Notes: a model not told the origin generated them from the sequence alone. DNA of 64,000 nt from Limnohabitans sp. Rim8 (GCF_945901735.1 NZ_CAMDLM010000009.1:1-64000); one strand, 5' to 3'; positions 45,999 to 57,374 are shown, counted from the first letter of the stretch. Numbers and translations: made by a program.

Positions 45999-46493
45999 AT
46001 GAGCGACGACACACAAGACACCCCCCTGCTGCAGGAAGCCCGACTGTGGCAGGACGAAAACTGGACGGCCCAGGTCATCAAAAACGACGATGACGACGGT
46101 TGGGCCGTGGCGATGTTCAAAGCCGGTGCGTCTGAACCGGCGCTGGTCGGCCCCTGGACCATGGGCCGTGACAAAAAGAACCCCAAGCCGTTGGATGGCA
46201 CGGCCTTCATCACGCTGGTCAAAACCGCCAGTGAGTTTGTGCGCCGCAGCGAGCAGCAACTGCACGCGCAACTCAACCAAAGCGTGATCGTCAACGGGCA
46301 GAACAGCCGCGTCACGGTGCTGCTGCGCATCGTGCCCGATGAGGACAACCCCTATGCCGTGCTCAGTGCGCAGGACGAAGGTGGTGATGCGCTGGCAGAG
46401 GTGAAAGTGGATGCCGGGTTCAAGCTCAACCGCCAAACGGCCCAAGCTTGGGTCGATGCGGACTTTGCCAAGCCAGGCAGTGGGCGGCGGTGA
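45999..46493 (+). CDS. Hypothetical protein
   Basis: 164 aa ORF, consistent composition, RecQ-like gene immediately upstream; no family recognised. Confidence 0.7.
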   Translation: MSDDTQDTPLLQEARLWQDENWTAQVIKNDDDDGWAVAMFKAGASEPALVGPWTMGRDKKNPKPLDGTAFITLVKTASEFVRRSEQQLHAQLNQSVIVNGQNSRVTVLLRIVPDEDNPYAVLSAQDEGGDALAEVKVDAGFKLNRQTAQAWVDADFAKPGSGRR

Positions 46494-46556
46494 CCTTGCG
46501 TCGCAGAGGTTCACTTCGTTCAAGTCTCACCTGGCGCATTGCCTACACTTGAGCCC

Positions 46557-47774
46557 ATGACCACAGCCAAAACTTTTTCACCCGCCACCGGCCCTTTGGC
46601 CGGCCTCAAGGTCCTTGAATTGGGCCAGTTGATCGCGGGCCCCTTTGCCGCCAAAACCCTCGCCGATTTCGGGGCCGATGTCGTCAAGATCGAGCCGCCT
46701 GGTGCGGGCGACCCCCTGCGGCAATGGCGCATGATGAAGGACGGCACCTCAGTTTGGTGGCAGGTGCAGTCGCGCAACAAACAGTCTTTGGCGCTGGACC
46801 TCAAGCAGCCTGCTGCGCAAGACATCGTGCGCCAGTTGGCCGCCGAAAGCGATGTGCTGATCGAAAACTTTCGCCCCGGCGCGATGGAGGGCTGGGGCCT
46901 GGGGCCAGACGATTTGCTGGCGCTCAACCCGCGCTTGATCATGCTGCGCGTGAGCGGCTACGGCCAAACCGGCCCTTACCGTGACCGCCCCGGCTTTGGC
47001 GTGGTGGGCGAGGCCATGGGCGGCATTCGCCACCTGACAGCCGAGCCAGGCAGGGTGCCGGTGCGTGTGGGCATCAGCCTGGGCGACACGCTGGCGGCTT
47101 TGCACGGCGTGATTGGCATTTTGCTGGCCCTGCACGAGCGGCAGACTTCGGGGCGAGGACAGGTGATCGACGTGGCCTTGTACGAGGCCATGTTCAACTG
47201 CATGGAAAGCCTGCTGCCCGAGTACAGTGCCTTTGGCGCGGTGCGCGGGCCGGCAGGCAGTGCCTTGCCCGGCATTGCCCCGAGCAACGCCTACCTGTGC
47301 AAGGACGGCGGCTACGCCCTGATTGCGGGCAATGGCGACAGCATTTTCAAACGCCTGATGGCCGAGATGGGCCGGGACGATCTGGCGCAAGACCCGGCCT
47401 TGAAAGACAACACCGGCCGTGTGGCCCGTGTGGCCGAAATCGATGGGGTGATTGGCCAGTGGACGGCGCAGCTCGCGGTGGACGAGGTGCTGGCCGCGCT
47501 GGACCGCGCCAAGGTGCCAGCCGGGCGCATTTACACCGTGGCCGACATCGCTCACGACCCGCACTACCAAGCCCGCGGCATGCTGCAAACGGTGCACATG
47601 GACGACGGCAGCGATGTGATGGTGCCGGGCATCGTGCCCAAGTTGTCGCGCACGCCCGGCGGACATCGGCGCAATGCGCCCGGCATCGGTCAGGACAGCG
47701 ACGCGGTGCTCGCGGGCATGGGTTTGAGCGCCGCGCAAATCCAGGCGCTGCGCGAGCAGGGCATTGTGGCCTGA
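46557..47774 (+). CDS. CaiB/BaiF-type CoA transferase
   Basis: LKVLELGQLIAGPFAAKTLADFGADVVKIEPPGAGDPLRQWR; VLIENFRPGAMEGWGL. Confidence 0.95.
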   Translation: MTTAKTFSPATGPLAGLKVLELGQLIAGPFAAKTLADFGADVVKIEPPGAGDPLRQWRMMKDGTSVWWQVQSRNKQSLALDLKQPAAQDIVRQLAAESDVLIENFRPGAMEGWGLGPDDLLALNPRLIMLRVSGYGQTGPYRDRPGFGVVGEAMGGIRHLTAEPGRVPVRVGISLGDTLAALHGVIGILLALHERQTSGRGQVIDVALYEAMFNCMESLLPEYSAFGAVRGPAGSALPGIAPSNAYLCKDGGYALIAGNGDSIFKRLMAEMGRDDLAQDPALKDNTGRVARVAEIDGVIGQWTAQLAVDEVLAALDRAKVPAGRIYTVADIAHDPHYQARGMLQTVHMDDGSDVMVPGIVPKLSRTPGGHRRNAPGIGQDSDAVLAGMGLSAAQIQALREQGIVA

Positions 47775-47796
47775 GCGCAGCGCCTGAGTTGCCGCA

Positions 47797-48837
47797 TCAC
47801 TGCGCCTTGGCGCCCGAGTCTTTCACCACCTTGGCCCATTTGGTGATCTCGGTGGCCTGGTAGCGCGCCAGCTCGGCGGGGCTGGACAGCACCGGGTCGA
47901 GGCCCAGGGTTTTCAGGCGTTCTTGCACTTCGGGCAGTTTGAACACGCGCAGCACCTCGGCGTTGAGCCTGTCGATCACGGGGCGGGGCACGTTGGCCGG
48001 GGCAAACATGGCGAACCAGGTGGTGGCTTCAAAGCCGGGCACCGACTCGGCCACGGTGGGCACGTCAGGCGCGGCTGGGGAACGGGTGGCGGTGGTTTGT
48101 GCCAAAGCCCGGATCTTGCCCTCCTTGGCCATGGGCAGAGCCGAGGGCATGTTGTCAAACATGACCTGGATGCTGCCGCCGATCAGGTCGGGGATGGCAA
48201 ATTGTCGGCCTTTGTAGGGCACATGCTCCATGGTGGTGCCGGTAAGCGACTTGAAGAGTTCGCCCGAGACATGCACCGAGGTGCCGATGCCGGGAGAGCC
48301 GAAAGACAGCTTGTTCGGGTTGGCCTTCATGTAGGCGATCAGCTCGGGCACGTTTTTGACGGGCAGGGCGTTGTTGACCACCAGCAGGTTGGGGGCCGAG
48401 GCGATCAGCGAGATGGGGCTGAAGTCCTTGACCATGTCGTAGGGCATTTTTTCGTAGAGCGCGCCATTGATCGAATGCGTGCCCACAGTGCCCATCACGA
48501 TGGTGTGGCCGTCGCCCGGCGACTTGGCCACGTTGTCTGCGCCGATGTTGCCACCCGCGCCGGGCCGGTTGTCCACCACCACCGGAAAGCCCAATTGGGC
48601 TTTTTCGCTGAACAGGCGCGCCAGGATGTCGGGTGCACCGCCCGAAGGAAAGGTCACCACCAGGCGCAAGGGCTTGGTAGGAAAGGTTTGCGCCGAGGCG
48701 CCGACGGCGCTCAAGGCCCCCAGCCCCAGCAACAGGCCTCCCAGGCTGCGGCGAATGCGGTTGGCGATGCGGCGGGCAGACCCGGACGCGGACAGTGCTG
48801 GGGTTGTGGGGGTGGCAGAACGTGTGGACATGAACAA
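47797..48837 (-). CDS. TctC/Bug solute receptor
   Basis: FPTKPLRLVVTFPSGGAPDILARLFSEK, VDNRPGAGGNIGADNVAKSPGDGHTIVMGT, HVPYKGRQFAIPDLIGGSI. Confidence 0.93.
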   Translation of the reverse strand: MFMSTRSATPTTPALSASGSARRIANRIRRSLGGLLLGLGALSAVGASAQTFPTKPLRLVVTFPSGGAPDILARLFSEKAQLGFPVVVDNRPGAGGNIGADNVAKSPGDGHTIVMGTVGTHSINGALYEKMPYDMVKDFSPISLIASAPNLLVVNNALPVKNVPELIAYMKANPNKLSFGSPGIGTSVHVSGELFKSLTGTTMEHVPYKGRQFAIPDLIGGSIQVMFDNMPSALPMAKEGKIRALAQTTATRSPAAPDVPTVAESVPGFEATTWFAMFAPANVPRPVIDRLNAEVLRVFKLPEVQERLKTLGLDPVLSSPAELARYQATEITKWAKVVKDSGAKAQ

Positions 48838-49012
48838 CTCCTTTTGAGCGTTTCACTTTAGGGGCCTGCAGGTCGGGCCGGGGATGGTGAAAACCCTTTG
48901 TCGCAGGGCGCTGGCTGTCATGTTCGAGACGCAGTGCGCTGTTGCCCAGGCGTCAGTGTGCGCATGCCTTGTAACCAAGGTCGTCACAAATGCGTGGATA
49001 CTTGGCGCTGCT

Positions 49013-50188
49013 ATGCAAGACACTTCCAACGTCCGTTCTCTACAACCTTGGCAAGTCATGGTCGGGGGCATTTGCGGACTGGTGCTGACCATTGGCTTGG
49101 CCCGCTTTGCTTATACGCCTTTGCTGCCTGCCTTGCAGGCGCAAACCGGTTTGAACGACGCGGCCGCCGGGGGCTTGGCGGCCGTCAATTACGCGGGCTA
49201 CATCGTCGGCGCCTTGGTCACAGCCTGGATGGACGATGTGCGTTGGCGACACCGTTTTTACAGCGCTGGCCTGTGGATGGCCTTGCTCACCACGGGGGCC
49301 ATGGCGCTGTCGAGCTGGTTGCCGGCCTGGGGGCTGTGGCGCTTTTTGGGTGGTTTGTGCGGGGCCACTGGCATGTTGCTGGGCTCGGGTTTGGTGTTGG
49401 GCTGGCTGATGCGCCAAGGCCGCAGGCCCGAGCTGGGGGTGTTGTTCATCGGCCTGGGTTTGGGCATTGTGGTGTCGGCGCTGGGTGCTTGGATCTTGTC
49501 GGGCATCTGGACGCTGTGGTCAGATCAGTGGTTGGCCTTTGCCGCGCTGGGCGTGGTGTTTTTTGTGCCGGCATGGCTGTGGCGCCCGCCTGTGCCGCCC
49601 GTGCCCACCGCCGCAGCGGTCGCCCAGGCGCAGCCGCAGGTCTCGCGCCGCTGGATGGCGACCATGGCACTGAGCTATTTCGCGGCGGGCTGGGGCTTTG
49701 TCATCAGTGCCACGTTTACCGTGGCCATTGTCGAGCGCGAACCGGCTTTGGCCGGGCAGGGCGCTTTGGCCTGGGCGCTGGTGGGTCTGGCGGCCATGCC
49801 GGCTGTGTTTTTGTGGGACCGCGTGGCACGAAGGGTGGGTGACATTCGGGCTTTGCTGCTGGCGTTCGGCCTTCAGACCATGTCCCTCGTGCTGCCGGCT
49901 TTGTCGGGCTCATTGGCGGCCGCTTTAGCCGGTGCCGTGGGCTATGGGGCGACTTTCATCGGCATCGTGAGTCTGACCCTGGCCCTGGTGGGGCGGCGTG
50001 CGCCTCAAAACCCCAGCAAGGCCATGGCGCGTTTGACGCTCAGCTACGGCGCAGCGCAAATGATCGCGCCCGTTGTGGCCGGGGCCATGGCCCAGGCCAC
50101 GGGCAGTTTCAAGGGGGCTTTGTGGTTGACGGCTGCCGTGATGCTCGTGGGCATGGCTTTGCTTCTGGCATTGCCCAAAGAGACCTAA
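49013..50188 (+). CDS. YbfB/YjiJ-family MFS transporter
   Basis: MVGGICGLVLTIGLARFAYTPLLPALQAQTGL; 12 hydrophobic segments. Confidence 0.9.
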   Translation: MQDTSNVRSLQPWQVMVGGICGLVLTIGLARFAYTPLLPALQAQTGLNDAAAGGLAAVNYAGYIVGALVTAWMDDVRWRHRFYSAGLWMALLTTGAMALSSWLPAWGLWRFLGGLCGATGMLLGSGLVLGWLMRQGRRPELGVLFIGLGLGIVVSALGAWILSGIWTLWSDQWLAFAALGVVFFVPAWLWRPPVPPVPTAAAVAQAQPQVSRRWMATMALSYFAAGWGFVISATFTVAIVEREPALAGQGALAWALVGLAAMPAVFLWDRVARRVGDIRALLLAFGLQTMSLVLPALSGSLAAALAGAVGYGATFIGIVSLTLALVGRRAPQNPSKAMARLTLSYGAAQMIAPVVAGAMAQATGSFKGALWLTAAVMLVGMALLLALPKET

Positions 50189-50892
50189 ATCCCCAGACTT
50201 TCTAGCTGCACCAAACCTTTGGGGGTTTGCAAGCTGGCCACCAAATTGGCTGGACCTGTTTCGATAGCGATGTCAGCCAAGCCTATGGCTTCAAAGGCGG
50301 CATGCAGTTTGGCTCCACTGGGGTGACTCACTTTGAGGCTTTGCAGCGTCACGCCAGAGCGCGGCAGGCTGTTGCGCGGGTGCAGCCGCAGCGGATCGGT
50401 GGCCTCGGGCTTGCCCCACTGGATCAGGGTGGGCAGACAGCCATTGAAGAGCCGCTCGCCATCTTCGCGGACGGTGATTTGCCAGTTGAGCGTGCCTTTG
50501 CTCGACTTGCGGCTGGCATGTACCACTTGGCCGCGCTCGATGCCCTGGGTGCGCAGCAGATGGCGGGCGGCCTTCACGTCCTCGGTGCTGCTGACAAAAT
50601 GGATGAGCCTGGGGCCTTGCGCGATGGCTTTCAGCACAGTGGCGTCGTCCATGTCGAACCAGCGCGGTACTTGGTCGCGCTTGGGGATCAAGGCCGCCGG
50701 ATTGATGGCAATGATTTCGAAGTATGCCAAGGGAAATTGGGGTGTGGCGATCTTGAAGAGGCGGTTGTGGGTGCCGTATTTTTCATGCTCACCGCCGGGG
50801 CCGGGGGTGATGCCCAGGGTGTCTTGGCACCATTGCACGCCTTGGTCCAGGGTGGCCGCCATCACCACGAGGTGATCAATTTGAGTTTTCAT
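50185..50892 (-). CDS. VOC/glyoxalase-like family protein
   Basis: IDHLVVMAATLDQGVQWCQDTLGITPGPGGEHEKYGTHNRLFKI motif. Confidence 0.88.
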   Translation of the reverse strand: MKTQIDHLVVMAATLDQGVQWCQDTLGITPGPGGEHEKYGTHNRLFKIATPQFPLAYFEIIAINPAALIPKRDQVPRWFDMDDATVLKAIAQGPRLIHFVSSTEDVKAARHLLRTQGIERGQVVHASRKSSKGTLNWQITVREDGERLFNGCLPTLIQWGKPEATDPLRLHPRNSLPRSGVTLQSLKVSHPSGAKLHAAFEAIGLADIAIETGPANLVASLQTPKGLVQLESLGI

Positions 50893-51439
50893 TCTGTGGA
50901 TTGTCGACATTCATTGGTAAGCGACGAGCGCCATTGAAGCGTTTTTGCCAGTAAGCGCTGCGCATGTCCTCGACGTTGACCGTTTTGCCCGCGCGTGGGG
51001 CGTGGATGAATTTGCCATCGCCCACGTAAATGCCCACATGGCTGAAGGCCCGGCGCATGGTGTTGAAAAACACCAGATCGCCGGGTTTGAGCTCGTCGCG
51101 GTCAATGACTTCGGTGGCCCGTGCTTGGTCGACGGCGCGACGCGGCAGAATTTGTCCGACCGATTTTTCGTACAGGTGGCGCACAAAGCCACTGCAGTCA
51201 AAACCGGTGCCCTCACTGTTGCCGCCACGGCGGTAGGGCACGCCCAGCAAACCCATGGCCTGCTCTACCATCCCTACAGCTTGGCCACTGGCCTTGTCCT
51301 TGACCGCGCCCAATTGGGTGCCGATCTGCGAGACCAAGCCGCGTTCGGTCAAGCCCGCAGCGGGCGTTTCCTCTGTCGGGGAAGACCAAGCAGGCAGGTT
51401 CAGGGCTGTAGCCAAAAATAAAAAAATGAGCCAACGCAT
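50876..51439 (-). CDS. NlpC/P60 family cell-wall hydrolase, exported
   Basis: LLGVPYRRGGNSEGTGFDCSGFVRHLY (DCSG catalytic Cys), FSHVGIYVGDGKFIHA. Confidence 0.95.
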   Translation of the reverse strand: MRWLIFLFLATALNLPAWSSPTEETPAAGLTERGLVSQIGTQLGAVKDKASGQAVGMVEQAMGLLGVPYRRGGNSEGTGFDCSGFVRHLYEKSVGQILPRRAVDQARATEVIDRDELKPGDLVFFNTMRRAFSHVGIYVGDGKFIHAPRAGKTVNVEDMRSAYWQKRFNGARRLPMNVDNPQNENSN

Positions 51440-51586
51440 AAGCTTGCAGCATAACGGATATTTTTGGCTTAATTGATGTGGGTTGTTCGCTGTCAGGCCA
51501 CTTGTTCCCGGCGGTGATCCCATTCCTCATTTTCAGATGCCGGGGCTGCTGCGACAATCCTGACCCAGACACTTCAAGGACTGAAC

Positions 51587-52192
51587 ATGTTGATCGATGC
51601 AGATGAAAGCCAATTGGTGCTGGTGGATTTTCAGGCCCGTTTGAAGCCCGCGATGCTGGATGCCGATGCCGTTTGGGCCAACGCCGCACGCCTGGCCACC
51701 TTGGCCCAAGCGATGGATGTGCCCATCTGGGGCACCGAACAAAACCCGTCGCGTCTGGGTGAGATGCCGCCTGAAATGCGCAGCTGCTGCCGCCAAGTGT
51801 TGGCCAAGATGCAGTTCAGTGCAGTGGAAGAGGGCTTGGGCGAATGGTTGCAGCCCGAGTCGCCTCAAGTCCCCAAGGGCAATGCCCGCAGCTTGCCACG
51901 CCACCTGCAAAAACCACAGCCCGGCCTAGCGCCGCGCAAGACCATTGTGTTGGCGGGTTGCGAAGCGCACATTTGTTTGTTGCAAACTGCCTTGGATTTG
52001 TTGGAAGACGAGTTCGAGGTGTGGGTGGTGACCGATGCTTGTAGCTCGCGCACAGAGCGCAACCGCGATGCGGCCTACGACCGCCTCGCCGGTGCAGGGG
52101 CTGAGTTGGTGACCGCTGAAATGGTGGCGTTTGAGTGGCTTCGCACGGCCGAGCACCCCGATTTCAAGCTGCTGCAAAGTTTGTTCAAATGA
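51587..52192 (+). CDS. Isochorismatase-family hydrolase
   Basis: LVLVDFQARLKPAM, IVLAGCEAHICLLQTALDLL catalytic Cys motif. Confidence 0.92.
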   Translation: MLIDADESQLVLVDFQARLKPAMLDADAVWANAARLATLAQAMDVPIWGTEQNPSRLGEMPPEMRSCCRQVLAKMQFSAVEEGLGEWLQPESPQVPKGNARSLPRHLQKPQPGLAPRKTIVLAGCEAHICLLQTALDLLEDEFEVWVVTDACSSRTERNRDAAYDRLAGAGAELVTAEMVAFEWLRTAEHPDFKLLQSLFK

Positions 52193-52366
52193 CCGGTTCA
52201 AACTGGAGGAGCGCTGGTCAAACATCGTCGATGATGATTTTGTTCATGGGCTGAGTCAGCTTATTGCAAGTCCCTTGGCCATAATTATGAATTCAGAAGC
52301 GCTGGGTGGTGCACGAACATCGCCCCACTTCCTCGGTTTCAACTTGGTGGATTTCAGGAGACATTT

Positions 52367-54265
52367 ATGGGCAATTTCGCAGAATTTCACCAGCGCTCGA
52401 TCAACGACCGCGACGCCTTCTGGGCCGAGCAGGCCAAGCTGGTGGACTGGAAAGTCCAGCCCCAGCAAATTTGCGACTACAGCAACCCGCCGTTTGCCAA
52501 GTGGTTCGTCGGCGGCCAAACCAACCTGTGCCACAACGCGTTAGACCGCCACTTGGCCGAGCGTGCCGATCAGCCCGCTTTGATCTTTGTGTCGACCGAA
52601 ACCGATACCGAAAAAACCTACACCTTCCGTGACCTGCATGCGGAAGTGCAGCGCATGGCCGCGATCTTGCAAGACTTGGGCGTGGTCAAAGGTGATCGCG
52701 TGCTGATTTACATGCCCATGATCGCCGAAGCGGCGTTCGCCATGCTTGCCTGCGTGCGTTTGGGGGCCATCCACTCGGTGGTGTTTGGCGGCTTCGCATC
52801 GCATTCGCTGGCCACCCGCATCGAAGACGCGTCGCCCAAAGTCATCATCAGCGCCGACGCGGGTTCACGCAGCGGCAAGGTCGTGGCCTACAAGCCGTTG
52901 CTCGACGAAGCCATCCAGCTCTCAGCCCACAAGCCTGCCAAGGTGGTGATGGTGAATCGACATCTGGCCGCCTTCACGCCTGTGGCAGGACGCGACATGG
53001 ACTACGCTGCCGAGCGCGCCCGGCAAATGGACACCGTGGTGCCTTGCGTCTGGGTCGAATCCACCCACCCCAGCTACACCCTCTACACCTCGGGCACCAC
53101 CGGCAAACCCAAGGGCGTGCAGCGCGACACCGGGGGCTACACCGTGGCCTTGGCGGCCAGCATGCCCCATGTCTTTGAAGGCAAGCCGGGCGGCACCTTT
53201 TTCTGCACCAGCGACATCGGTTGGGTGGTGGGCCACAGTTACATCATTTATGGCCCGCTGATCGGCGGCATGGCCACCATCCTGTACGAAGGCCTGCCCA
53301 TCCGTCCAGACGGCGGCATTTGGTGGAGCCTGGTCGAGAAGTACAAGGTCAACGTCATGTTCAGCGCGCCCACAGCGATCCGCGTGCTGAAAAAGCAAGA
53401 CCCTGCGCTGCTCACCAAATACGATTTGTCCAGCCTGCAAGCGCTGTTCCTGGCCGGGGAACCGCTGGACGAGCCCACCGCCAAATGGATTTCTGAAGGC
53501 CTGGGCGGTAAGCCCATCATCGACAACTACTGGCAGACCGAAACCGGTTGGCCTATTTTGAGCATTTGCAATGGTGTGGAAAAAGCACCCAGCAAGTTCG
53601 GATCGCCTGGCAAGGCCATTTATGGCTACAACGTCAAACTGGTCGACGACCAGACCGGCGAAGAGCTCACCGGTGCCAACCAGAAGGGCGTGCTGACCAT
53701 CGAAGGCCCATTGCCCCCGGGCAACTTGCAAACCATTTGGGGCGACGATGCGCGGTTCGTCAAAACCTATTGGAAGACGGTGCCGGGCAAGATGGTCTAC
53801 AACACCTTCGACTGGGCCGTGCGGGATGAAGACAGTTACTTCTTCATCTTGGGACGCACCGATGACGTGATCAACGTCGCCGGGCATCGTCTGGGCACCC
53901 GCGAAATCGAAGAGAGCATCTCCAGCCACCCCAACATCGCCGAAGTGGCGGTGGTGGGCGTGGCCGATCAGCTCAAAGGGCAGGTGGCCATGGCGTTTGC
54001 CATCGCCAAAGACACTTCGGGTTTGGGTGATGCGCCAGCGCGCCTGAAGCTTGAAGGCGAAGTCATGAAGGTGGTGGACAAGCAACTGGGTGCGGTGGCC
54101 CGCCCCTCGCGCGTGTTTTTCGTCTCGGCCTTGCCCAAGACGCGCAGCGGCAAATTGCTGCGCCGCGCGATTCAGGCCGTGGCCGAGGGCCGCGATCCGG
54201 GTGACCTGACCACCATGGACGATCCGGCCGCCTTGCAGCAGATCGTGGACCAGATCAAGGGCTGA
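52367..54265 (+). CDS. prpE: Propionyl-CoA synthetase
   Basis: HSVVFGGFASHSLATRIEDA, YTSGTTGKPKGVQRDTGGY, GRTDDVINVAGHRLGTREIEE, KTRSGKLLRR. Confidence 0.93.
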   Translation: MGNFAEFHQRSINDRDAFWAEQAKLVDWKVQPQQICDYSNPPFAKWFVGGQTNLCHNALDRHLAERADQPALIFVSTETDTEKTYTFRDLHAEVQRMAAILQDLGVVKGDRVLIYMPMIAEAAFAMLACVRLGAIHSVVFGGFASHSLATRIEDASPKVIISADAGSRSGKVVAYKPLLDEAIQLSAHKPAKVVMVNRHLAAFTPVAGRDMDYAAERARQMDTVVPCVWVESTHPSYTLYTSGTTGKPKGVQRDTGGYTVALAASMPHVFEGKPGGTFFCTSDIGWVVGHSYIIYGPLIGGMATILYEGLPIRPDGGIWWSLVEKYKVNVMFSAPTAIRVLKKQDPALLTKYDLSSLQALFLAGEPLDEPTAKWISEGLGGKPIIDNYWQTETGWPILSICNGVEKAPSKFGSPGKAIYGYNVKLVDDQTGEELTGANQKGVLTIEGPLPPGNLQTIWGDDARFVKTYWKTVPGKMVYNTFDWAVRDEDSYFFILGRTDDVINVAGHRLGTREIEESISSHPNIAEVAVVGVADQLKGQVAMAFAIAKDTSGLGDAPARLKLEGEVMKVVDKQLGAVARPSRVFFVSALPKTRSGKLLRRAIQAVAEGRDPGDLTTMDDPAALQQIVDQIKG

Positions 54266-54284
54266 CGCCCTGGCCCTGTCACAG

Positions 54285-54308
54285 GACCTCGCCTTGGCGA
54301 GGTTTTTT
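54285..54308 (+). terminator. Rho-independent terminator after prpE
   Basis: ACCTCGCC-TT-GGCGAGGT followed by T-run. Confidence 0.8.
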
Positions 54309-54499
54309 AACTGAAAGCCATTCGCCGGTTCAGTTTGACTTGACTGTAAGTATCAGAGCCGACTAGCCGTGGCACAATGCGCGATGTACTCAGGCCCTTC
54401 CCATGCCACAGTCGCATCCGCCAACCGGTTCAGCCGTGTCGCGGAAGGTAAAAATAACCCAACTTATGTTTCCCAGAGGGAAACGGAGGTCAGCGAAAT

Positions 54500-57367
54500 A
54501 TGAGCGAGACCAATTCCGTCTACGCCGCCTATCAAGGCAACACGTACTTGTTCGGCGGCAACGCCCCGTATGTCGAAGAGATGTACGAAAACTACCTGGC
54601 CAACCCCGGCAGCGTTCCCGACTCTTGGCGCGACTACTTCGACGCCCTCCAGCACGTACCCGCAGTCGACGGCTCCAACGCCAAAGATGTGCCGCACCTG
54701 CCTGTCATCAATGCCTTTGCCGAGCGCGCCAAGTCCGGCGGCACCAAAGTCGTGATGGCCAGCGCCGATGTCGAAATGGGCCGCAAGCGCACCGCCGTTC
54801 AGCAGCTGATCGCCGCTTACCGCAACGTGGGCCAGCGCTGGGCCGACCTGGATCCGCTCAAGCGCACCGAACGCCCCAACATCCCTGACCTCGACCCGGC
54901 TTTCTTTGGCTTCACCGACGCAGACCAGGAAACCGTATTCGATACCAGCAACACCTTCTTCGGCAAAAACCGCATGTCCTTGCGCGAGTTGCTGAATGCG
55001 TTGCGTGAGACCTATTGCGGCACGATCGGTGCCGAGTACATGTACACCACCGACCAGGCCGAAAAGCGCTGGTGGCAGCAAAAGCTCGAAAGCATCCGCA
55101 GCAAGCCCAACTTCACGGTCGAGAAGAAAAAACAGATCCTCGACCGCCTGACGGCTGCTGAAGGCCTGGAGCGTTACCTGCACACCAAGTACGTCGGCCA
55201 AAAGCGCTTTTCGCTCGAAGGTGGCGAGAGTTTCATTGCGGCCATGGACGAGTTGATCCAGTCCGCAGGGGCCCAAGGCGTGCAGGAAGTCGTGATCGGC
55301 ATGGCCCACCGCGGCCGCTTGAACGTGTTGGTCAACACCATGGGCAAGTTGCCGGCCGACCTGTTTGCCGAGTTCGACCACACGGCCCCCGAAGAGTTGC
55401 CCGCTGGTGACGTGAAGTACCACCAGGGTTTCAGCTCTGACGTGAGCACGGCCGGTGGCCCGGTCCACTTGACGCTGGCCTTCAACCCCTCACACCTGGA
55501 AATCGTGAACCCCGTGGTCGAAGGCTCGGTGCGCGCCCGCATGGACCGCCGGGGTGATCCGCAAGGCAAGCAGGTGCTGCCGGTGTTGGTGCACGGTGAC
55601 GCCGCCTTTGGTGGCCAGGGTGTGAATCAGGAAACCTTTGCTCTGGCGCAAACCCGTGGTTATTCCACGGGCGGTACGGTGCACATCATCATCAACAACC
55701 AAATTGGCTTCACGACGTCCGACCCGCGCGACATGCGCTCGAGCGTGTTTTGCACCGACATCGTGAAGATGGTCGAGGCGCCGGTGTTGCACGTCAATGG
55801 CGACGACCCGGAAGCCGTGGTCATGGCTGCGCAGTTGGCCCTCCAATACCGCATGACCTTCCGCAAGGATGTGGTGCTGGACGTGGTGTGCTTTCGCAAA
55901 CTGGGGCACAACGAGCAGGACACGCCAGCGTTGACCCAGCCGCTGATGTACAAAAAAATTGCGGCCCACCCCGGCACGCGCAAACTGTTTGCCGACAAAC
56001 TGGCTGCGCAAGGCTTGGGCGACAACCTGGGCGAGGAGATGGCCAAGACTTACCGCGACGCACTCGACGCGGGCAAAAACACGACCGAGCCGGTGCTGAC
56101 CAACTTCAAGACCCAATTCACGGTGGATTGGTCGCCTTTCCTGGGCAAGAAGTGGACCGATGCGGGCGACACCGCTGTTCCACTGGCTGAGTGGAAGCGC
56201 GTGGCTGAAAAAATCACGACCATCCCTGAATCGGTGACGCCTCACCAATTGGTCAAAAAGGTGTACGACGATCGCGCGGCCATGGGCCGTGGCGAAACAC
56301 CCATCGACTGGGGCATGGGCGAGCACATGGCTTTTGCAACCTTGGTGGCCAGTGGCTACCCCGTGCGCCTGTCGGGTGAAGATTGTGGCCGTGGCACCTT
56401 CACACACCGCCATGCTGTGATTCACGACCAAAAGCGTGAGAAGTGGGACACAGGCACTTACGTAGCCCTGCAAAACGTCTCTGACAAGCAGGCCCCTTTT
56501 GTGGTCATTGACTCGATCTTGTCCGAAGAAGCGGTGCTGGCGTTTGAATACGGTTACGCCTCCAACGACCCCAACACCCTGGTGATTTGGGAGGCGCAGT
56601 TTGGCGACTTTGCCAACGGCGCGCAGGTCGTTATTGACCAGTTCATCGCCTCGGGCGAAGTCAAGTGGGGCCGGGTCAACGGCATCACCTTGATGCTGCC
56701 GCATGGCTACGAAGGGCAGGGTCCCGAGCACAGCTCGGCCCGTGTCGAGCGCTTCATGCAACTGGCGGCCGACACCAACATGCAACTGGTTCAGCCCACC
56801 ACGGCCAGCCAGATCTTCCATGTGCTGCGTCGGCAAATGGTGCGCAACTTGCGCAAGCCCTTGGTTATCTTTACCCCGAAGTCGCTGCTGCGCAACAAGG
56901 ACGCGGCATCGCCAGTGTCCGAGTTCACGCATGGCAGCTTCCAGACCGTGATTCCTGAGAACAAAACGCTCAAAGCCGACAAGGTCAAGCGCGTGGTGGC
57001 TTGCTCGGGCAAGGTGTACTACGACCTGGTCAAGCACCGTGAGGCCAAGGAGGCTGAAGACGTGGCCATCATCCGAGTGGAGCAGCTCTACCCGTTCCCG
57101 CACAAGGCCTTTGCGGCCGAGCTGAAAAAGTACCCCAACGCCACCGACCTCGTGTGGTGTCAGGATGAACCACAGAACCAGGGGGCCTGGTTCTTCATCC
57201 AGCACAACATCCACGAGAACATGCAGGATGGTCAAAAACTCGGGTATGCCGGTCGCGCAGCCTCCGCCTCACCCGCGGTGGGTTATTCGCACCTGCACCA
57301 GGACCAGCAAAAGGCCCTGATTGAGGCAGCATTTGCCAAACTCAAGGGCTTCGTGCTGACCAAATGA
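54500..57367 (+). CDS. sucA: 2-oxoglutarate dehydrogenase E1
   Basis: 955 aa; [67 protein letters not shown]. Confidence 0.97.
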   Translation: MSETNSVYAAYQGNTYLFGGNAPYVEEMYENYLANPGSVPDSWRDYFDALQHVPAVDGSNAKDVPHLPVINAFAERAKSGGTKVVMASADVEMGRKRTAVQQLIAAYRNVGQRWADLDPLKRTERPNIPDLDPAFFGFTDADQETVFDTSNTFFGKNRMSLRELLNALRETYCGTIGAEYMYTTDQAEKRWWQQKLESIRSKPNFTVEKKKQILDRLTAAEGLERYLHTKYVGQKRFSLEGGESFIAAMDELIQSAGAQGVQEVVIGMAHRGRLNVLVNTMGKLPADLFAEFDHTAPEELPAGDVKYHQGFSSDVSTAGGPVHLTLAFNPSHLEIVNPVVEGSVRARMDRRGDPQGKQVLPVLVHGDAAFGGQGVNQETFALAQTRGYSTGGTVHIIINNQIGFTTSDPRDMRSSVFCTDIVKMVEAPVLHVNGDDPEAVVMAAQLALQYRMTFRKDVVLDVVCFRKLGHNEQDTPALTQPLMYKKIAAHPGTRKLFADKLAAQGLGDNLGEEMAKTYRDALDAGKNTTEPVLTNFKTQFTVDWSPFLGKKWTDAGDTAVPLAEWKRVAEKITTIPESVTPHQLVKKVYDDRAAMGRGETPIDWGMGEHMAFATLVASGYPVRLSGEDCGRGTFTHRHAVIHDQKREKWDTGTYVALQNVSDKQAPFVVIDSILSEEAVLAFEYGYASNDPNTLVIWEAQFGDFANGAQVVIDQFIASGEVKWGRVNGITLMLPHGYEGQGPEHSSARVERFMQLAADTNMQLVQPTTASQIFHVLRRQMVRNLRKPLVIFTPKSLLRNKDAASPVSEFTHGSFQTVIPENKTLKADKVKRVVACSGKVYYDLVKHREAKEAEDVAIIRVEQLYPFPHKAFAAELKKYPNATDLVWCQDEPQNQGAWFFIQHNIHENMQDGQKLGYAGRAASASPAVGYSHLHQDQQKALIEAAFAKLKGFVLTK

Positions 57368-57374
57368 TGCGGCC

